64,000 bases of DNA from an uncultured Lachnospiraceae bacterium (GTDB lineage: Bacteria > Bacillota > Clostridia > Lachnospirales > Lachnospiraceae). The stretch lies in NCBI GenBank assembly GCA_947650005.1, contig CANSTU010000005.1, positions 22,947-86,946 of the forward strand, given 5' to 3'. This document shows positions 8,282 to 16,997 of this stretch, one piece after another (positions within the stretch are counted from its first letter, which is position 1; each line of letters starts with the position of its first letter). Below the pieces are notes generated by a model. It ran no database searches, had not been told where the DNA came from, and saw only the letters and a program-made list of their open reading frames with translations. The position numbers and the translations under genes were made by a program.

Positions 8282-9712
8282 ATGAAAAAAATCAAACTTT
8301 TTCTGGAAAACTTTCTGATATATGGTTTTGGCGGAATCATCAGTAAATTAATTCCGCTTATCATGGTTCCGGTCATTACGCGCATTATGCCGAATTCCGA
8401 ATATTTCGGGATATACGACTTATCCAATACGGTTGTTTCGCTGTGTAGTTCCCTGGCCATCATGGGCATGTATGACAGCATGTACCGCCTGTTTTTTGAG
8501 AAGGAAGAGGAAGCGTTTAAGCAGGAAATATGCTCCACGGCATTTTTGTTCACATTGGGCACATCTGCATTGGTTTTTGCGGTTATGGTATTATGCAGAA
8601 AGGCCATTGCGATATGGTTCCTGAATGACGAGAAACTGAGCTATCTCGTATATTTCCAGGCTATGGCCACATTGATCGGAGCGACAAACGGCATTTTGTC
8701 TGCCCCTACGCGAATGCAGAATAAACGGCGCGTTTTCCTGGTTATGAATACGGTGATTCCGCTCATATCCTATGGCATTGCGATTCCTATGCTTTTAAGG
8801 GGGTATTATATCATTGCACTGCCTCTAGCCGGGCTGCTTAGTGCTACGGCGAACGAAATGGTATTTGCAGCTCTAAACAGGAAATGGTTTTCCCCGCGCA
8901 AATTTCGATGGGTACATGTGAAGCCGCTGCTTGCTATTGCGATTCCTCTTTTCCCGAATTTCGTCATTTACTGGTTGTATAATTCCAGCGATAGGCTGAT
9001 GATCACCAATCTGGCCGGCATAGGAGATGCGGGTCTATACGCAGTGGGCTCCAAGCTGGGCCAGGCGAGCCAACTGATCTATACGGCGTTTGCGGGGGGA
9101 TGGCAGTACTTCGCCTTTTCCACCATGAAGGAAGGAGACCAGGTTAAGACAAATTCCCTTGTATTTGAATACCTGGGAATCATTTCCTTTCTCTCTTCTT
9201 TCTTCATATGTGCATTGGCCGGCCTGATTTATCGCATTCTGTTTGTCGGGGAATATGTAAACAGCTATATCGTATCTCCCTATTTATTTTTGGCGCCGTT
9301 ACTCCAGATGCTGTATCAGGTTGCGGGAAATCAATTCTTGGTGATTAAGAAGACCTGGCCGTCTATGGTCATCCTTCTGGGAGGCGCGATAGCGAACGTG
9401 GCGCTGAATTTCATCCTGATTCCCAGGATTGGAATAGAGGGAGCGGCCATTGCAACGGTTTCGGGGTATATCATTACGGACATCGTCTGCGTATGGGCGC
9501 TGTGCAGGATGAAATTAATGATTATGAGGAGAAATTTCCTGTATGCAGCCCTTTTTACCGCAGCATTTTTCGTCCTGTGGAGGACCATGGCGGTACGGGA
9601 TACGGGCAGGGGATTGATTCTGGCGATGGTTTTTTCCGGTATCCTGATCAGTCTGTATCGGAAGGATCTGCAAGATTTTTGGAGCAGATTCAGGACTGCG
9701 GATGGCAGATGA
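8282..9712 (+). CDS. Wzx-type polysaccharide flippase
   Basis: 476 residues with about twelve to fourteen membrane segments in the MOP (MATE-like) superfamily arrangement: FLIYGFGGIISKLIPLIMVP at the N terminus, SSDRLMITNLAGIGDAGLYA mid-protein and a RIGIEGAAIATVSGYI segment in the C-terminal half. These are the usual sequence features of Wzx repeat-unit flippases, which move undecaprenyl-linked units to the outer face of the membrane. It sits between a GT-C protein and the sugar acetyltransferase, as expected for a Wzx/Wzy-dependent pathway. The two MATE proteins at 19612-22462 differ in lineage and are not part of this pathway. Confidence 0.88.
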   Translation: MKKIKLFLENFLIYGFGGIISKLIPLIMVPVITRIMPNSEYFGIYDLSNTVVSLCSSLAIMGMYDSMYRLFFEKEEEAFKQEICSTAFLFTLGTSALVFAVMVLCRKAIAIWFLNDEKLSYLVYFQAMATLIGATNGILSAPTRMQNKRRVFLVMNTVIPLISYGIAIPMLLRGYYIIALPLAGLLSATANEMVFAALNRKWFSPRKFRWVHVKPLLAIAIPLFPNFVIYWLYNSSDRLMITNLAGIGDAGLYAVGSKLGQASQLIYTAFAGGWQYFAFSTMKEGDQVKTNSLVFEYLGIISFLSSFFICALAGLIYRILFVGEYVNSYIVSPYLFLAPLLQMLYQVAGNQFLVIKKTWPSMVILLGGAIANVALNFILIPRIGIEGAAIATVSGYIITDIVCVWALCRMKLMIMRRNFLYAALFTAAFFVLWRTMAVRDTGRGLILAMVFSGILISLYRKDLQDFWSRFRTADGR

Positions 9713-9727
9713 TCTTTTGGGATAGGA

Positions 9728-9760
9728 AGGCCGCTTTAGGGCGGCGGAATGGGAGGAATG
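9728..9760 (+). repeat. Form B hairpin-SD element
   Basis: CCGC-TTTAGG-GCGG arms, then GGAATGGGAGGAATG directly before the ATG at 9761. The fixed spacing seen in other form B copies favours 9761 over the in-frame ATGs at 9749 and 9758. Confidence 0.7.
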
Positions 9761-10366
9761 ATGAGGCTGAGAAGGCTGGAAGAAAAGGATGCCCCTTTTA
9801 TGTTGGAATGGATGGGGGAGGCAGAAATACAGGAAATCTTTCCCACGCCCATGGCGGAGAAAGGGCGGGAGGAAGTACTTGCCTTTATCAGGCAATCGGA
9901 TATTATCTGTAAGAATGGACAGGACATGCATTATGCAATCGTCGATGAGGCGGATGAATATCTGGGAACCATAAGCCTGAAGAATGTGGACTTGGCTTCC
10001 CGAAAGGCGGAATATGCAATAAGCCTGCGTAAATGTGCCCGGGGGAAAGGTATCGCACGACTGGCGACGGAAGAGATCCTGCGGATTGGCTTTGAGGACT
10101 GCGGATTGGAAAGGATCTATCTGTGTGTATTATCCGATAACAGGCGGGCAAACCGTTTCTATGAGAAGAATGGGTTTGTTCTGGAAGGAGAATTTAGAAA
10201 ACACGTCTTGCTGAATGGAGCGTATCACAATATGAAATGGTATAGCATGTTGAGAGAAGAGCGATTTATATTCGGGGGGGGGGTAAATACAGCAGTTAGA
10301 GCGTTAAAGTACCCAAAACCTATTTCTGGTCCTGCCCGGTATGGAAGGAAGAGGAGAATTGCCTGA
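9761..10366 (+). CDS. GNAT N-acetyltransferase with a poly-G tract near its C terminus
   Basis: 201 residues in this allele. The GNAT fold of the RimJ/RimL type is evident: RLRRLEEKDAPFMLEWM, the acetyl-CoA loop CARGKGIARLATEEIL, and VLSDNRRANRFYEKNGFVLEGEF. It is a likely N-acyltransferase for the amino sugar made by the FdtA/QdtA-like and DegT enzymes of the locus. The fold is complete by residue 170. Codons then enter G10 at 10274-10283; G10 gives a 27-residue basic tail, G9 gives an immediate stop and G11 gives a six-residue tail. The natural end is therefore probably at the tract, and the tail is length-variable. Substrate is inferred from context. Confidence 0.8.
   Translation: MRLRRLEEKDAPFMLEWMGEAEIQEIFPTPMAEKGREEVLAFIRQSDIICKNGQDMHYAIVDEADEYLGTISLKNVDLASRKAEYAISLRKCARGKGIARLATEEILRIGFEDCGLERIYLCVLSDNRRANRFYEKNGFVLEGEFRKHVLLNGAYHNMKWYSMLREERFIFGGGVNTAVRALKYPKPISGPARYGRKRRIA
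10274..10283 (+). repeat. G10 homopolymer in the GNAT 3' end
   Basis: TTC followed by ten G then TAAATAC. Changing the count swaps three alternative C termini, one of which stops at the TAA immediately after the tract. Confidence 0.85.
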
Positions 10367-10400
10367 ATATCGTGCAGATTGTGGACTGGAAATAAAAGAG

Positions 10401-10426
10401 GACTGAAATTTCGTTTCAGACTTTTT
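10401..10426 (+). terminator. Probable intrinsic terminator
   Basis: CTGAAA-tttcg-TTTCAG followed by ACTTTTTATT, 35 bases after the GNAT stop. The stem is only six pairs, so strength is uncertain. Part of it (GTTTCAGACTTTTTATTGG) recurs in altered form at 22609, so it may belong to a longer composite repeat. Confidence 0.5.
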
Positions 10427-10436
10427 ATTGGCGGCA

Positions 10437-10537
10437 GCGTCGCAGGCTTCGCCTGCGATTGCACAGACAAGATGGAAAGTAACATTTTCATTCGGTTGAT
10501 TTGCGCGCCCGCCAAAGTGGGAAGATGGGTATAAAAA
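10437..10537 (+). repeat. Form A hairpin-SD element, tandem pair
   Basis: A first hairpin GCAGGC-TTC-GCCTGC (about 10441-10455) and a second, GCGCCCGCCAAAGTGGG with GAAGATGGG, ending at the ATG 10538. The same arrangement of two elements in a row occurs before 22732 and 47146. Confidence 0.6.
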
Positions 10538-11494
10538 ATGAGAAAAATTCTTATAACATCCGTTGGTACGGCAACGAGCGTGGGTTTGATAAAAGCGTTG
10601 AGAAAGGCAGATCCGGACCTATACTTGATCGGGACAGATATTAACCAATATGGCTATACGGCCGGGAGCATGCTGGCAGACGAATACTATCAGACGGTAT
10701 ACGCGGATCATCCGGATTATGTGGCTGGGATATGCGATATCGTCAAGAAGACAGGTGCAGATTTTGTGATTCCTGTGAACGATACGGAAATAGAAAGGAT
10801 TGCGCAGTCCGGGGATGCTTTATTAGCGAATCGGATTATGGTCCCTGATGATTCGACCATCGCTCGCGTCAGGGATAAATACCTCTGCATGCTTGAAATG
10901 CAGAAAAACGGAATTCCCACGCCGTTTCAGTGCGGCGGCGGAGATATCCAGATAAAAAGGATTATCAGGGACCGGATCGGGGTTGGAAGTAAGGGAATTG
11001 AATTTGTGGAAAAAGGACAGGCCTGTTCCTTTGATCCCAGAAAGCAGTTCATGCAGGAATATATAGAAGGACAGGAATATACGGTGGATATTCTTTCAGA
11101 CAGGGAGGGCATTCCGCTTTATATCATCCCCAGAAAGCGGCTGGAAGTGAAGGCGGGCGTATCCACCAAAATGGAAATTGAGAGAAATGAAGCCTTGATA
11201 GAATTGGCCAAAAGGGTTCTAGCAGTCTATCAAATTCCGGGATTTTCCAATATACAGTTTATTGAAGATCGGTCGAAAGACTATTATTTCATTGAGATCA
11301 ATCCCAGATTTGGCGGCGGAAGCATTGCATCCCTCCTGGCGGCGGAGGGGATGGCGGAGACGTTCATAGAGTTAATGAAGCGACGTAGGGATATCCAGGG
11401 AAATCTGGATGAAAATCTGAAAAGGGTGAAATGGAATACAGTCATAACGAGGTATTATGAAGAGGTAATGAAAGAGAATGGGGAAAACGGGTAA
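10538..11494 (+). CDS. ATP-grasp ligase (carbamoyl-phosphate synthase L-like)
   Basis: 318 residues. The N terminus MRKILITSVGTATSVGLIKAL and GTDINQYGYTAG are those of the PylC/CarB-like ATP-grasp proteins; the ATP-binding half shows KYLCMLEMQKNGIPTP, the FMQEYIEGQEYTVDI strand and the metal-binding FIEINPRFGGGS. Enzymes of this type form an amide or peptide bond with release of ADP. In surface-glycan loci they often attach an amino acid to a sugar carboxyl or amine, so decoration of the amino sugar is a reasonable inference. It overlaps the next gene by 17 bases. The substrate is not readable. Confidence 0.8.
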   Translation: MRKILITSVGTATSVGLIKALRKADPDLYLIGTDINQYGYTAGSMLADEYYQTVYADHPDYVAGICDIVKKTGADFVIPVNDTEIERIAQSGDALLANRIMVPDDSTIARVRDKYLCMLEMQKNGIPTPFQCGGGDIQIKRIIRDRIGVGSKGIEFVEKGQACSFDPRKQFMQEYIEGQEYTVDILSDREGIPLYIIPRKRLEVKAGVSTKMEIERNEALIELAKRVLAVYQIPGFSNIQFIEDRSKDYYFIEINPRFGGGSIASLLAAEGMAETFIELMKRRRDIQGNLDENLKRVKWNTVITRYYEEVMKENGENG

Positions 11495-12143
11495 GCCATA
11501 TTGCTTTTTGGATTTTGACGGGACTTTGGTCTCCAACGAGCGGCGTTTATATCAGTTTTTTATCAATAATCTGCCTGACGGGTTCAGGGATGTGCTGTCA
11601 ATGCAGGAATTCTGGGCATTAAAAAGGCTCGGTATACATGAAGTGGACTGGATAAATTCCAAACTGCATCTTGGAATGGACACAGCGGAATGGAATGCCA
11701 GGAAGTCAGAAGAAATCGAGGAGGCCTGTTATCTAGCCTTGGATGATAAATTTGATTATGTGGATGAAACCCTAAGACGGCTGAAGAGATCCTACAGGCT
11801 CATCCTGATCAGCAGACGGGAGGACCGAAAGGGCCTGCTTGATGAATTACAGCGGCTTGGTTTGACGGAATTCTTTGAAAGCATTGAAATCCTGCGCCAT
11901 AACGAGGAGGGGAAAGGGAGGGTTATCCGGCAGAAATATGGAGACGCCGATGAATCTTCCATTCTGGCAGGGGACACGGAAGACGACATGCAGGCCTGTA
12001 TGGACAACGCAGTCAGGGGGTATCTGGTTCTGTCAGGTATCAGAGGAAGGTGGATTTCACACCGCTTTACAGGACAGAAAAGGATTTCAATTGTTAACGA
12101 TATAAGGGAGCTGCCGGATCCGGCTGATGCCGTGAAACGGTGA
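11478..12143 (+). CDS. HAD-family phosphatase
   Basis: 221 residues of the haloacid dehalogenase superfamily: motif [10 protein letters not shown] near the N terminus, motif [10 protein letters not shown] (Ser), and motif III/IV with [11 protein letters not shown] helical cap of about 80 residues lies between motifs I and II (type C1). The gene starts inside the 3' end of the ATP-grasp gene, which suggests translational coupling and a shared pathway, perhaps removal of a phosphate from the modifying group. It overlaps the GTG that could start the next frame (stop TGA 12141-12143). Confidence 0.83.
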   Translation: MGKTGKPYCFLDFDGTLVSNERRLYQFFINNLPDGFRDVLSMQEFWALKRLGIHEVDWINSKLHLGMDTAEWNARKSEEIEEACYLALDDKFDYVDETLRRLKRSYRLILISRREDRKGLLDELQRLGLTEFFESIEILRHNEEGKGRVIRQKYGDADESSILAGDTEDDMQACMDNAVRGYLVLSGIRGRWISHRFTGQKRISIVNDIRELPDPADAVKR

Positions 12144-12162
12144 AGAGTGTACTTCGATTTGA

Positions 12163-12193
12163 ACGCATGCCTTGCATGCAGATGGGAGCAAAA
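12163..12193 (+). repeat. Form A hairpin-SD element that sets a TTG start
   Basis: GCATG-CCTT-GCATGC then AGATGGGAGCAAAA, ending right at TTG 12194. The spacing is that of the element before hisC (AGATGGGAGCAAAA-ATG at 39628), which supports the TTG. Confidence 0.65.
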
Positions 12194-13297
12194 TTGAGAA
12201 TTCCATTCGTTTCGTTTGAAAAAATGCACAGTGAAATCAGGGACGAGCTGCAACAGGACTTCAGCAGAGTCTTGGAAGGCAACTGGTTTATAAACGGTGA
12301 GGAGGACAAGCGGTTTGAAGCCTCTTTTGCCCAATATATAGGAAGGGAACATTGCATCGGATGCGGAAATGGCCTGGATGCGCTCTTTCTGAGCCTGAAA
12401 GCATTGGGAATCGCCCAGGGCGACGAAGTGCTCGTCCCGGCCAACACGTTTATTGCCACAGCGCTGGCAGTTTCCTATATCGGTGCGGTCCCTGTATTTG
12501 TGGAACCCAGAATCGATACCTATAATATGGATCCTGACCGGATCCGCGAAAAAATCACTTCGCGTACCCGGGCGATTATCCCTGTCCATCTATACGGGCA
12601 GCCGGCACAGATGGATGCAGTGGCGGAGATTGCAAAGGAATATGGGCTTTCCGTGATAGAGGACTGTGCGCAGGCGCATGGGGCGAAATATTTTGGGAAA
12701 AGGATAGGATGCTTTGGAGAAGCTGCGGCGTTCAGTTTTTATCCTGGAAAAAACCTTGGCGCCCTGGGAGACGCAGGGGCGGTGGTGGCGGATGACCCCA
12801 TCCTGGCGGAGAAAATACGGGCAATGGGGAATTATGGTTCGATGAAAAAATATGACCATATATATTTGGGGAACAATTCCCGGTTGGACGAACTTCAGGC
12901 AGCTTTTCTGGTGACAAAATTGAAGTACCTGGAAAAGTGGAATCAGGAACGGGTAAGGATTGCGGCTCGATATTTGGGGGGAATTCATAACAGGCATATC
13001 ATCTTGCCGAAGGTGGAAGCCGGCATGGAGCCGGTTTGGCATATATTCGCGGTTCGATGCAGCACCAGAAAGCAATTGGAGAAGGCTATGGAAGAAAAAG
13101 GGATCGGTACGAACAAACATTATCCCATCCCGTTACATAGGCAAAAAGCGTATCAGCAGCTTCACATACCGGAGGGCGCCTATCCCGTGGCTGAGGAAAT
13201 ATCGAGGACTCAACTGAGCATCCCGATGTATTATGGCATGGCGGAGGACGAGATACAGTATGTGATCGATGTGCTAAACGAATACAGTCCGGAATAG
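12194..13297 (+). CDS. DegT/DnrJ/EryC1 sugar aminotransferase (FdtB/QdtB-like)
   Basis: 367 residues from TTG 12194. The frame is open from a GTG at 12140, but the first 18 codons encode the hairpin element, and the family normally begins with (M)[10 protein letters not shown], exactly what follows the TTG. PLP-enzyme marks: [48 protein letters not shown] and [15 protein letters not shown] with the Schiff-base lysine. It should transaminate the 3-keto sugar nucleotide supplied by the FdtA/QdtA-like protein (6104) to a 3-amino-3,6-dideoxyhexose, which the GNAT at 9761 could then acylate. Pathway assignment is inference. Confidence 0.9.
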   Translation: MRIPFVSFEKMHSEIRDELQQDFSRVLEGNWFINGEEDKRFEASFAQYIGREHCIGCGNGLDALFLSLKALGIAQGDEVLVPANTFIATALAVSYIGAVPVFVEPRIDTYNMDPDRIREKITSRTRAIIPVHLYGQPAQMDAVAEIAKEYGLSVIEDCAQAHGAKYFGKRIGCFGEAAAFSFYPGKNLGALGDAGAVVADDPILAEKIRAMGNYGSMKKYDHIYLGNNSRLDELQAAFLVTKLKYLEKWNQERVRIAARYLGGIHNRHIILPKVEAGMEPVWHIFAVRCSTRKQLEKAMEEKGIGTNKHYPIPLHRQKAYQQLHIPEGAYPVAEEISRTQLSIPMYYGMAEDEIQYVIDVLNEYSPE

Positions 13298-13305
13298 ACA
13301 GGGAT

Positions 13306-13340
13306 TTTAGGCTGCCTGCGGCGGCAGAATGTGAGGACGT
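13306..13340 (+). repeat. Form B hairpin-SD element
   Basis: CTGCC...GGCAG arms followed by AATGTGAGGACGT and the ATG at 13341. The element marks 13341 as the true start of the following gene, which is out of frame after the poly-G tract. Confidence 0.7.
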
Positions 13341-14916
13341 ATGGAATTATTCAAACGGAAATTCTATTGGATAATTGCCTTGGGGGGGGGTATTGGCTGC
13401 ACTGACCGTTGTGATCTGCAAAGAAAATTATCATATGGATGAAATTTTCAGCTATACCTTGTCAAATTATGACGGCGCCATTCTGATGGATTTTGAAGAA
13501 GGGATCACCTATCCCAGAGGCGGTTCGGCCTGGGAAATACAGATGACGGTAAATAGGGATACCCGTTTTAATGTGGATCAGGTCTGGTTAAACCAGAAAG
13601 CGGATGTGCATCCGCCCATGTATTATTTGATTTTAAATCTGGTATGTTCCGCCTTCCCAGGAAAGTTTAGCAAATGGTTTGCAGGCAGTATCAATCTTTT
13701 TTTCTTTTTGGCATCCATGATCTATGTTTATAAATTGGCATGCTGCCTGAACCAAAGCCGTTTGACAGCGTCCTTGGTATTGGCGTATTTCGCTTTTTGT
13801 TATGGGATCATACATATGAACGGTTTTTTTCGTATGTATATCATGGCGCTATTCTGGATTATTCTGATAGTCTACCTGCAGGTTGGTTCCTTACGAAAAG
13901 AAAAATGGGACTTTAAATATTATTTATCTATGATGCTGACAGCCTGCTTTGGCGCCTTGACGCATTATTATGTCAGCATTTTTTTGGTATTGCAGAGCGC
14001 AGCATGGATCTTGGCGTTATTGCTTTTACATAAAAGAAAGGAATGTGCGATTTATATTGGAGTAATGGCGTGTGCAGGATTGCATGCAGTTTTATTATTC
14101 CCGTATATGATTTATCACATCTTTACGGGAGGAATGAGAGGAAAACAGGCTTTTGAAAATTTCGGCGGGGCAGGCGGGGATAGATTGATCACCTTTTTCA
14201 AAATCATGAATACTCAGCTGTTTGGAAACTGTTTGATTTTTATTGCCCTGCTGTTTCTTGCAGTATGTTTTCTATCTCTTTGCAGGAAGAAGAAAAAAAA
14301 GACGAGAGTCTTTTGGAAAGATGATGCCAAAAAGAAGGAATTACTGATTTGGAGCGTTGTGATAATACCGTGCATCGGATATTTTTTCCTGGTTTCCAAA
14401 ACGGCGGCATATCTTACAGACAGATATATGTACCCCATATATGGATTGCTCGTCGTGCTCGGAATAAGCGGGATATGCCAGGAGACACGGTTTTTGCTGC
14501 ATAGCCCCTGGTATGGGGGAGCGGCGGCGATATGCCTTTTATTATTACTGCTGAGGGGATACCAATATGCTGATTGGCCCTATTTATATCGAAATGACGT
14601 TTCCAGAAGCGCATTGGAGAACGCGGACGAATACAAGGAGTGTTCCTGTATTTATGTATTTGAGGAAAAATGGAAATGCACACAGTCTTTTCTGGAGATT
14701 GTAAAATATAAAGATTCCACTTTTGTCAAACCGGAACAATTGGAAAACTTTCGGAGTTTGGACAGCGCAGTTGTCGTCTATTTTCCTAGAAATGACAAGA
14801 CAGAGATTTACCTTAGAAAGTGGATGGAATGCAATCCCCAATTTACTGTCCATAAAGTGATATCGGAATTTTCGTCGTATGAAGTGGGATACCTGTTCCG
14901 GGAGAATGACGGATAG
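13341..14916 (+). CDS. GT-C membrane glycosyltransferase, frame broken at G9 (phase OFF)
   Basis: From ATG 13341, placed by the form B element, translation gives MELFKRKFYWIIALG, enters G9 (13382-13390) and stops after 18 further wrong-frame codons (TGA 13440-13442). With G8 it continues as LGGVLAALTVVICKENYHMDE, completing the first membrane segment and leading into a 524-residue polytopic protein. That protein has the GT-C hallmarks HMDEIFSYTLSN and ADVHPPMYYLILN in its first outside loop and about ten further membrane helices. An alternative TTG (13375) in the downstream frame has no ribosome site and would start inside the first helix. The sequenced allele therefore looks OFF. It would act on a polyprenyl-linked sugar outside the membrane. 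Confidence 0.82.
13382..13390 (+). repeat. G9 homopolymer, candidate phase-variation tract
   Basis: CTT followed by nine G then TATTGGC. The gene is in frame with 8 or 11 G and out of frame with 9 or 10. Confidence 0.88.
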
Positions 14917-14925
14917 GCCGCAAAA

Positions 14926-14975
14926 ACATTTGGCGGCTGTAAGGCCGCCCTGAAGACGGCAGAATGTGAGGAAAG
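14926..14975 (+). repeat. Form B hairpin-SD element (with extra arm)
   Basis: GGCCGC...GGCGGC followed by GCCGCCCTGAAGACGGC and AGAATGTGAGGAAAG before the ATG at 14976. The second half is nearly the same as the minus-strand copy at 20947. Confidence 0.72.
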
Positions 14976-16493
14976 ATGGAGAACCTCAGAAGAAAGATCT
15001 GGAATATAACGAATCTAAAAGAGACCTTCTTCCCAACCTTGGCCGAAGACGGTTCTGTCATTTTGGACTATTATGTCCGTATTATGCTTTTTTTCTATCC
15101 ACTGTTTCTGGTACAGGATCAGGTCCTGCACGTATTCACAGGCAAGTCCCTTCTATATTATGCGATAACACTCCTGTCGGCTGTTTTGTATCTTTTCTTC
15201 CTGTCCCGGAAAATGGCGGCGTATGCATCCGGGCTATGCCGAACGGAATGCTTGTTTCTTCTGGCCGCGCTGCTTTTGATGAGTAAAGCTGTGGTCAGGA
15301 TTTTCCAGGGGGACATGGGATATGAGAAGGAGATGTTCCTCTGGTGCGTGATCGGCACCTATTTTCTGCTGAAATCTTTTGGCAAGAGTCATCGCTATTA
15401 TCTGGATTTGATCCTGTTTTCCGCTTTACTGCTGCAGGCAGGGGCCATAAAATTCTTTATTTGGGGAGGGGAAAGCATTCCGGGAGTGGACAGGCTGTGC
15501 ACCTGGCCCGAGGCGGGGGCATCCTATTATCTCCTGGCGGCCTGCGCTGCCTCTGTCCGCTATTGCGGAGAGAAACGGAAGAATTGGGAGAAGTTCTATC
15601 TTCTCACGGCGGCATTCGGTTATCTCACCCTGTTTCTGCTGGGAGATATGGGAGCGATCTGCCTGGCCGTCCTGTTCCTTCTGGCAATACCGCTGGTCTA
15701 TCCCGCAACTGTCTTCCTGGTAAAAAGAAATCTGACGCTCTGTTTTGGTTTCCTTTTGATCGGAAGTAATCTGCCGCTGCTTTCGTACGGAAAGAATAGC
15801 CTGCTTACAGGCCGATACGATCTCAAATTCAGTATTTCCATCGGTTTATTCCTCTGTGCCGCAGCATTTTTCATCAGTAAATATTGGGAAAAAATACCGA
15901 GGGATCGAAATCCGGATGCCGTTATCCTGAAGCGTTTTCGACGCTGGTATGGGCGGACGATGGCAGCGGTTATCCTGCTTATGGCGGTATGCCTTTTGGA
16001 AGGGAATGGGTTCGCCGGTCTGCCGGAGCGCCTGGGGGTGGAGGCATTAAAAGCATTTGCAGCGGCCCTTGGGAAAGGGATATCCGGCGCTCAGGGCTTC
16101 CCGGCGGCTCTTTTGGAAGACTATGGGATGCTGGGATTCGGTTTGTGGATTAGCATAGCCATTCTACTTCTGGAGATGGTGAAAAAAAGATGGCGGGAGG
16201 CGGATGAGACGGCCCAAAGTTATTTGATGCTGTCCGGATTGTTTCTGGCACAGACATTTTTATACCGGATTCAGCCAATCAGCGGGCCGGCCTATGTAAT
16301 TGTACTGACCTTGGCTTTGGGAAAAGGCAGGAAAACGGAGCGGCTGCAAACAAAACGGCGGGATTTTCAGCAAACCGGAAAAATGCGTAGCGTGCATGCG
16401 CCGACGCCAGGAGAAGCAGAGAAAGGGCGCAGCAGGGGAGGTTTGGATGGAGGATTATTTGAAAAGGATCGGAAAGAGGATCCGGGAATATAG
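14976..16493 (+). CDS. Polytopic membrane protein, candidate Wzy-type polymerase
   Basis: 505 residues with about ten to twelve membrane segments, for example VRIMLFFYPLFLVQDQVL, YAITLLSAVLYLFFLSRK and a run of four close helices between residues 220 and 330, then a long hydrophilic tail. The size, position near the flippase and the large loop after the helices fit an O-antigen/capsule polymerase, but no diagnostic motif is seen and these proteins are recognised mainly by topology. The start follows a form B element with GTGAGG. The last 16 codons overlap the start of the following regulator, which suggests the tail is not under strong constraint. Confidence 0.5.
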   Translation: MENLRRKIWNITNLKETFFPTLAEDGSVILDYYVRIMLFFYPLFLVQDQVLHVFTGKSLLYYAITLLSAVLYLFFLSRKMAAYASGLCRTECLFLLAALLLMSKAVVRIFQGDMGYEKEMFLWCVIGTYFLLKSFGKSHRYYLDLILFSALLLQAGAIKFFIWGGESIPGVDRLCTWPEAGASYYLLAACAASVRYCGEKRKNWEKFYLLTAAFGYLTLFLLGDMGAICLAVLFLLAIPLVYPATVFLVKRNLTLCFGFLLIGSNLPLLSYGKNSLLTGRYDLKFSISIGLFLCAAAFFISKYWEKIPRDRNPDAVILKRFRRWYGRTMAAVILLMAVCLLEGNGFAGLPERLGVEALKAFAAALGKGISGAQGFPAALLEDYGMLGFGLWISIAILLLEMVKKRWREADETAQSYLMLSGLFLAQTFLYRIQPISGPAYVIVLTLALGKGRKTERLQTKRRDFQQTGKMRSVHAPTPGEAEKGRSRGGLDGGLFEKDRKEDPGI

Positions 16494-16806
16494 AAAAACG
16501 CAGCATATGAACCAGGAAGCGCTGGGAGAAAAGGCAGGGCTCCACCATACTTATATAGGACAGGTGGAACGCGGAGAGAAGAATCTGACGGTGGGCAGCC
16601 TGGTGCGGATTTCTGAGGCGCTGGGCGTTGCTCCGGAACAGCTTCTGTCCGAACAGGCGCAGGGGGAGCCTGCCTTCCAAAAGGCAGAAAAAGGTGCTGC
16701 GGCCGATATGCCGAAGCCGGAAAAGATAACCGGGATGGAAGAACAGGCTGCAAAAATCATTGCACAGATTATCCGGTTCTATGCAAATGAGGTCAAGGAT
16801 GAATGA
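16447..16806 (+). CDS. XRE-family HTH transcriptional regulator
   Basis: 119 residues. A Cro/CI-type helix-turn-helix fills the first 65 residues: RIREYRKTQHMNQEALGEKAG, HHTYIGQVERGEKNLTVGSL and ISEALGVAPEQLL. The short C-terminal tail is acidic/helical with no known domain. ATG 16447 is chosen because GGGGAGG lies upstream; an ATG at 16396 is in frame but has no ribosome site. It overlaps the previous gene's end by 47 bases. It could control the polysaccharide locus or the interrupted deacetylase next door; no operator was recognised. Confidence 0.85.
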   Translation: MEDYLKRIGKRIREYRKTQHMNQEALGEKAGLHHTYIGQVERGEKNLTVGSLVRISEALGVAPEQLLSEQAQGEPAFQKAEKGAAADMPKPEKITGMEEQAAKIIAQIIRFYANEVKDE

Positions 16807-16985
16807 AGGGAAGACAGGTAGGTTCGTATGTGTCGGCACGATACCCCTGTGGGCGGATAGGAATGGCAAAATCGGTACTTAACGGAAAAGAGCGCACAGA
16901 ATGCGCTGGATGCGCATTCCGGCGGTCGAAATATCGTCTGCGCGTCGAGGAGGAAGGCAGAAGACATGGGAAGAGATCAGAATAA
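16803..16985 (+). CDS. Possible small protein coupled to the HTH gene
   Basis: A 60-codon frame that starts at an ATGA overlap with the HTH gene stop. It is basic and contains a Cys pair (ECAGCAF). The ATGA arrangement is the only support; there is no similarity I recognise, and the frame could be chance. The 12 bases after it separate it from the end of the opposite-strand deacetylase fragment. Confidence 0.3.
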   Translation: MKGRQVGSYVSARYPCGRIGMAKSVLNGKERTECAGCAFRRSKYRLRVEEEGRRHGKRSE

Positions 16986-16997
16986 ACTTTTGGGATT

